Part shown: one piece after another, positions 60,237 to 64,000 of the stretch
How the letters are laid out: each line of letters starts with the position of its first letter
Numbering within the stretch: position 1 is the first letter of the stretch
Program-made: the position numbers and the translations under genes
Source: Bacteroidales bacterium
Lineage (GTDB): Bacteria; Bacteroidota; Bacteroidia; Bacteroidales; P3
Assembly: GCA_017545365.1 (NCBI GenBank)
Contig: JAFWOP010000053.1
Location: 5,250-69,249, forward strand
Length of the DNA stretch: 64,000 bases
Reading direction: 5' to 3'
The notes under the pieces: generated by a model
Databases searched by the model: none
What the model saw: only the letters and a program-made list of their open reading frames with translations
What the model was told of the DNA's origin: nothing

Positions 60237-62585
60237 CTACTTATTTACAAACTGAGAGAGAAGTGACAGGAACTGGTGGACTGCCTGTTTGTCTGGAACG
60301 GGGATGTTGAGCGTTGCCTTACCCGTATCGGGGTCTTCGTGAACAAGTGTGTCGACCAGCTGACGGGTTTGCTCCGGGTTGGAGAGGGTCTGCACCAGGT
60401 TGGAGAGGAATGTGATGCCTTGGCTGACAAGGTCGGCAGGGGTTGGGGACGGGGTAGGTGATTGGGCGGGATAATCGTGGTAATCAGACTTTTCAGAGTG
60501 ACTGGACTGGTCTGACTGGGCATCTGGGGATTCTGGTTCGTCGAAAAGGCTGGTTTGCTTGCCGACGATGTTGCGCGGAGCCTCGGTCTCGTCGTCCGAC
60601 TGGTTAGTATTGGATTCGGCTTCTTGCTCGGCAGTTTCCTCCACGTAGTCGGCCACCATGGACATGATGCCTTTGAATTTGTCGTCGTTGGCAAAGATGG
60701 TGTCCTCGCCCCCGTCGAGTGCCCCCTCGAAGAGGGATGACTTGAATTTGAGCCGGGCAATCATCTGTTCCTCAAAACTGTCGGCAGAGACGAGGTTGAC
60801 GACCTGTATGTTGCGCTGCTGTCCTATGCGATAGATGCGGGCGATGCGTTGCTCAAGCACGGCGGGGTTCCATGGCAGGTCGAGGTTGACTATCAGCGAG
60901 GCGGCCTGTAGGTTGAGGCCGGTGCTGCCAGCATCGGTGCTGAGGAAGATGCGGCAGTCGGGCTGGTCGGTAAAGTTATTGACCAGGTCTTTGCGTTTTG
61001 CCGAGGGAATGCCGCCGTGCAGGTATTCGAACCGTATGCCGCGCTGCGTCAGTTCGTGTGCCACCAATCTTGTCATACGCTCCCAGCCGCTGAAGACCAC
61101 CGCCTTGCCGTCTCCTCCTTCTAAGTAGCTATCAAGGAGGTTCATTAACTCGTCTATCTTGGTGTCATAGCGCGACTGCTGGTCGAGGATAAAGGTGCTG
61201 TCGCAGACCATACGCATCTGCGAGAGCAAGAGGAGCAACCGTTTGCGGTCTTTCTCGCTGAGGAAGTGCATCCGCTTCCATTTGAGCACCAGTTGCGCTA
61301 CGCCTGATTTGAATTCGTCGTGCATTTCGCGCTGCTCTTTGGTCATCGGCACAAAGAGGTTTTGGTCCATGCGGCCAGGGAGCTGTAGGTGCACGTCGCT
61401 CTTACGGCGACGCAGCATGATGTGGCTGAGCCGTTGTTTGATGGCGTTGAGGTTCTTGTAGCCCACCACCTTGCCGTTCTCCTCGACAATGATGTGGTCG
61501 TTGCGGAACTTGTAGTAGGGAGCAAGGGCAAACTGGTCGGCCAGCTCGACGATGGAGTAGAGCTCTTCCAATTTGTTCTCTAAGGGAGTACCCGAAAGCA
61601 AGACGGCATATTGCGCGTTGATGTGACGGGCGGCACGGGCTATCTGCGTGTCCCAATTCTTCAGCCGTTGCACCTCGTCCATTATCACCATGTCGGTATC
61701 CATGTTCCGCAGTACCTTGAGGTCGTTGCAGACGGAGTTGTAAGAGACAATTTTATAGGGTTGCGGCATCTTATATTGTTCGAGACGGCGGGTGTGAAGG
61801 CCTTCTATTACGAGCACCTCCCGATGGGTAAAACGTTCTATCTCACGTTTCCATTGGTATTTGAGCGATGTGGGGCAGATGATGAGAACGTTCTCCACAA
61901 AGCCTTCGCGACGCAGCAGCTCGGCTGTGCCGATGGCCTGGATGGTCTTGCCAAGACCCATCTCGTCGGCGATGATGGCGCGTCCGGCAGAGGCGGCAAA
62001 ACGGATGCCCTCATTCTGATAGGGGTAGAGCTGGGTGTCTAAGAGGGTGTCGAGCTGCTCATCGCCGTACTTCTCTTCCACCAACTTGCGCCTACGCTCC
62101 CCCTCGCGATGGTCGACAACATAGTCAAGCGCGTCTGGGTAGCAGCGAAATTGGGGGTCGAAGTGGGCTGCGGCAGAAAGGAACTGGTCGAAGTGCATGA
62201 AAGATTCGGAACGGAGATGGCCATGCGAATCAAAGTATTGCTTGGCAAGCTGCTCCACCTCCTCGCGATTGTTGCTGCCGATGCGGATAGAGACTTTGCG
62301 CCCTTCGCGGTAGGACAGATAGACAGACGAGTAGGACGGTGTCCCAACCACGATGCGGTGGCCATTGGTCTTGAGCCTTACAGCTTCGAGATGCTTGCAG
62401 GTGCCGAGTTGAGAAGTCTTGAAATCCATGCAGGAGCAGTAGTTCCACGAGCTGTTTTCGCCACGGTAGACTACCTTGTATTCTTCCCTGCTCTTAGGGT
62501 TGGTAACGCAATACTCGTCAGGGCAGAGCTTCGCATCCACAGCCCTCACGCCAAGCATCTCCCGCTCTGCGGCCTGTCGGCGCAA
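60237..62585 (-). CDS. SNF2-family helicase with SWIM zinc finger; 5' end interrupted by an in-frame TAG
   Basis: A 782-residue SNF2/RAD54-type ATPase. An N-terminal SWIM-like finger (CSCMDFKTSQLGTCKHL) is followed by the ATPase core: motif I ADEMGLGKTIQ, motif II MDEVQ (a DEAH-box variant), motif III LLSGTPLENKLEELYS, motif V STDAGSTGLNLQ, and motif VI QRIARIYRIGQ. A C-terminal acidic tail follows. The frame extends upstream to an ATG at 62735 (MADSNRQSEAK...), but a TAG at 62592-62594 interrupts it: MTLEEW-stop-RALRRQAAERE. A Gln codon is expected there (CAG to TAG). Translation could restart at TTG 62585 or ATG 62558. Role in DNA or chromatin remodelling is unknown. Confidence 0.85.
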   Translation of the reverse strand: MRRQAAEREMLGVRAVDAKLCPDEYCVTNPKSREEYKVVYRGENSSWNYCSCMDFKTSQLGTCKHLEAVRLKTNGHRIVVGTPSYSSVYLSYREGRKVSIRIGSNNREEVEQLAKQYFDSHGHLRSESFMHFDQFLSAAAHFDPQFRCYPDALDYVVDHREGERRRKLVEEKYGDEQLDTLLDTQLYPYQNEGIRFAASAGRAIIADEMGLGKTIQAIGTAELLRREGFVENVLIICPTSLKYQWKREIERFTHREVLVIEGLHTRRLEQYKMPQPYKIVSYNSVCNDLKVLRNMDTDMVIMDEVQRLKNWDTQIARAARHINAQYAVLLSGTPLENKLEELYSIVELADQFALAPYYKFRNDHIIVEENGKVVGYKNLNAIKQRLSHIMLRRRKSDVHLQLPGRMDQNLFVPMTKEQREMHDEFKSGVAQLVLKWKRMHFLSEKDRKRLLLLLSQMRMVCDSTFILDQQSRYDTKIDELMNLLDSYLEGGDGKAVVFSGWERMTRLVAHELTQRGIRFEYLHGGIPSAKRKDLVNNFTDQPDCRIFLSTDAGSTGLNLQAASLIVNLDLPWNPAVLEQRIARIYRIGQQRNIQVVNLVSADSFEEQMIARLKFKSSLFEGALDGGEDTIFANDDKFKGIMSMVADYVEETAEQEAESNTNQSDDETEAPRNIVGKQTSLFDEPESPDAQSDQSSHSEKSDYHDYPAQSPTPSPTPADLVSQGITFLSNLVQTLSNPEQTRQLVDTLVHEDPDTGKATLNIPVPDKQAVHQFLSLLSQFVNK

Positions 62586-62780
62586 CGCCCGCTACCATTC
62601 TTCCAAGGTCATCCTTTCGGGTTTGACGATATTGTTGAGACGGGGTTCTGAGGTGGTCTTCTCGTTATGCTGTTTTTTGCTTGACTTGCGTTTAGTGGTG
62701 GGCTTTGCTTCGGATTGTCTGTTGCTGTCTGCCATGAGTTGCCTTACCTTTCAATTAGGGCGTTGGAGGATTCCGATTGT

Positions 62781-63488
62781 TTAATAGTTCTGCTTGTTGA
62801 TTTCGAAATAGGCCTGGGGATGGTTGCATATGGGGCAGACCTCTGGTGCCTTGGTGCCGACTACGATGTGACCACAGTTGCGGCATTCCCACACCTTTAC
62901 CTCACTCTTGGCGAAGACTTCTTTGGCCTCTATGTTGTGCAGCAAGGCGCGGTAGCGTTCCTCGTGGTGCTTCTCGATGGCTGCCACGCCACGGAACTTG
63001 GCGGCTAGCTCGGGGAAGCCCTCTGCCTCGGCGGTACGGGCAAAGCCTTCGTACATGTCGGTCCACTCGTAGTTCTCACCTGCAGCGGCAGCAGCCAGAT
63101 TCTCGGCGGTGGAGCCGATGCCGTTCAGCTCTTTGAACCACAGCTTGGCGTGCTCCTTCTCGTTCTCAGCGGTTTGCAGGAAGAGGGCTGCAATCTGCTC
63201 GAAGCCTTCCTTCTTGGCCTTGGAAGCAAAATAAGTATACTTGTTGCGGGCCTCGCTCTCGCCAGCAAAGGCGGCGTGCAAGTTCTTCTCGGTCTGTGTG
63301 CCGGCGTAGGGGTTGGCGGGTTTCGGCTCTTCAACGGGCACGAACTTCTCCTTGCCCTGCTTGCATCGCGGACATTTCCACTCGGCAGGCAACTGCTCAA
63401 ACGGCGTCCCTGGGGCTATGCCCTGCGTAGGGTCGCCCTGTGCCGGGTCGTACTCATACTTGCAAATGGTGCATCTGTACTTCTTCAT
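62781..63488 (-). CDS. rbr: Rubredoxin-rubrerythrin fusion
   Basis: A 235-residue peroxide-scavenging protein of anaerobes. The N-terminal rubredoxin (residues 1-50) has CTIC (C6, C9) and CPRC (C39, C42). The diiron rubrerythrin domain follows, with Glu/His ligands in [23 protein letters not shown] and [11 protein letters not shown]. The C-terminal rubredoxin-like domain has CRNC and CPIC. Ordinary rubrerythrin has only the C-terminal rubredoxin, so this one has an iron centre at each end. It reduces hydrogen peroxide in the cytoplasm using NADH-derived electrons. Confidence 0.94.
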   Translation of the reverse strand: MKKYRCTICKYEYDPAQGDPTQGIAPGTPFEQLPAEWKCPRCKQGKEKFVPVEEPKPANPYAGTQTEKNLHAAFAGESEARNKYTYFASKAKKEGFEQIAALFLQTAENEKEHAKLWFKELNGIGSTAENLAAAAAGENYEWTDMYEGFARTAEAEGFPELAAKFRGVAAIEKHHEERYRALLHNIEAKEVFAKSEVKVWECRNCGHIVVGTKAPEVCPICNHPQAYFEINKQNY

Positions 63489-63520
63489 CTGTTTTAGATA
63501 TTTATGGATTTATATTTGTC

Positions 63521-63793
63521 TTAATTGTACCTCAAAAAGTATTCGTTGAGCCTTTCTGCTTGTGCCTTCCCGATATGATAGAATTTTGTATGTCGCTTTA
63601 TCGAGTCTTTCCCATAAACAACAAAGGCATTTCCAAAGGAAGCGTTCAAGAACATAGATGGCAGAGAAATAACATTTGTCATACCAATGTCTACATTCTC
63701 ACCCTTTTTAATTGCATCTTCAAGAATATCATATAACAATGCTCCACTCTCTGGATAACTTTTATCTTGCATTAGTTGAAATAGCTGTATCAT
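63521..63793 (-). CDS. DUF4325-like (STAS-like) protein
   Basis: A 90-residue protein. The central segment ISLPSMFLNASFGNAFVVYG matches the DUF4325 pattern, a STAS-like fold related to anti-sigma-antagonist proteins, from memory of that family. The N-terminus (IQLFQLMQDKSYPESGALLYDIL) is helical, and a basic C-terminus follows. DUF4325 domains often accompany histidine-kinase-like ATPases; none is visible here, though the sequence ends 200 bp away. It is divergent from the gene starting at 63902. Confidence 0.6.
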   Translation of the reverse strand: MIQLFQLMQDKSYPESGALLYDILEDAIKKGENVDIGMTNVISLPSMFLNASFGNAFVVYGKDSIKRHTKFYHIGKAQAERLNEYFLRYN

Positions 63794-63843
63794 AAACTAA
63801 AGTTTGACAAGTAAATTTTGTTCAAAAAAGTGACATAACTGAT

Positions 63844-63874
63844 TTGCGCAAATGACTACTTTTTAGTATCTTTG
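63844..63874 (+). promoter_or_regulatory. Promoter of the gene at the right edge
   Basis: -33 TTG at 63844-63846 and -7 TATCTTTG at 63867-63874, spacing 20 bp. Confidence 0.7.
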
Positions 63875-63901
63875 CAATGTCAAATCAAAAAACAACCAAT
63901 T

Positions 63902-64000
63902 ATGTCACGTTGCAAATATACGAACTTTTTCTCAGAGATTGGAACTTTTTTTCAAAAAAGTGGCGACAGTGCGTTACAGGCCATCGCAAACGCACTACAG
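63902..64000 (+). CDS. Start of an unidentified gene (partial)
   Basis: Thirty-three codons from an ATG at 63902 to the edge, with no stop (MSRCKYTNFFSEIGTFFQKS...). A good promoter lies 28 bp upstream. The fragment has no signal peptide and is too short to place in a family. It is divergent from the DUF4325-like gene. Confidence 0.55.
   Translation, partial: MSRCKYTNFFSEIGTFFQKSGDSALQAIANALQ

Noticed and set aside
62592..62594. TAG read as glutamine by an alternative genetic code
   Set aside because: TAG ends normal genes in this window (galK at 7434, HAD gene at 9313), so only this codon is affected.

Overview
This window looks like chromosome from an uncultured member of the Bacteroidales (Bacteroidota), probably a gut- or rumen-type anaerobe. 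The evidence is direct: repeated TAnnTTTG -7 promoter boxes (often TATCTTTG) with a TTG about 19-20 bp upstream, start codons with little Shine-Dalgarno sequence, a subtilase with a C-terminal region like type IX secretion (T9SS) sorting domains, a GH97 glycosidase, BspA-type repeat proteins, a tmRNA tag GENNYALAA as I remember it for Porphyromonas, and anaerobe genes (class II ribonucleotide reductase, rubrerythrin, EFR1 ferredoxin-flavodoxin). Most genes are moderately GC-rich. Two blocks, about 5.1-7.4 kb and 9.7-13.9 kb, are clearly AT-richer and look acquired.

Layout. 0-4.6 kb (minus): a membrane anti-sigma-like protein running off the left edge, its ECF sigma factor, a secreted subtilase and a secreted GH97 enzyme. 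4.6-7.4 kb: a repeat-rich gap and three exported proteins of unknown role, the last with a thioredoxin-like CxxC. 7.4-9.3 kb: galactokinase and a HAD phosphatase. 9.7-13.9 kb: a compact plus-strand island with a MutH/Sau3AI-like nuclease, a small zinc-ribbon protein, a Dam-type adenine methylase, a 443-residue protein with a helix-hairpin-helix glycosylase-like core, and a beta-class methylase of the DpnA type. It is probably a GATC restriction-modification system with an unexplained repair-like component. 13.9-17.5 kb: EFR1 protein and AdoCbl-dependent ribonucleotide reductase, followed by a probable minus-strand small RNA.

18.4-26.1 kb is one minus-strand operon: porin, PstS/C/A/B-type ABC transporter, CysD, CysN, CysH. 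The context and an altered binding loop suggest the transporter carries sulfate rather than phosphate. 26.4-28.0 kb: membrane-anchored AraC-type regulator, tmRNA, tRNA-Asp. 28.2-32.9 kb: ECF sigma/anti-sigma operon with a SUMF1-like lipoprotein, an outer-membrane protein and a leucine-rich-repeat protein. 33.0-34.2 kb: rpsT, tRNA-Glu and a conserved hypothetical. 34.6-39.8 kb (plus): C69 dipeptidase, a lone rnfA, a small acidic lipoprotein, trpS and a mannose-1-phosphate guanylyltransferase. 40.0-44.0 kb is a tightly overlapping seven-gene operon of sigma factor, membrane partner, lipoproteins, a radical SAM/SPASM enzyme with its paired lipoprotein, and a predicted beta-barrel.

44.2-46.0 kb holds an oxaloacetate/pyruvate carboxyltransferase whose biotin domain has lost its lysine. 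Just upstream sits an intact miniature transposable element (perfect 18-bp terminal inverted repeats, perfect 10-bp target duplication). 46.6-48.7 kb is a DUF285 repeat lipoprotein and a 53-residue partner, preceded by a long structured leader that looks like an attenuator. 49.1-59.4 kb is a long minus-strand housekeeping block (TatD, DUF2520, DUF2795, cobalamin adenosyltransferase, NifU-like, Mrp, TlpA-like, CtpA-like, NUDIX, CysS, ComEC). 59.4-64.0 kb has two neighbouring genes that each carry an in-frame stop (a UPF0158-like protein and a SNF2 helicase), a rubredoxin-rubrerythrin fusion, a DUF4325-like protein and a gene running off the right edge.

Two links join distant genes: the cobalamin adenosyltransferase (51.1 kb) could make the cofactor of the ribonucleotide reductase (15 kb), and three separate ECF sigma systems each control, or probably control, envelope proteins. 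I found no CRISPR array, rRNA, complete insertion sequence or prophage.
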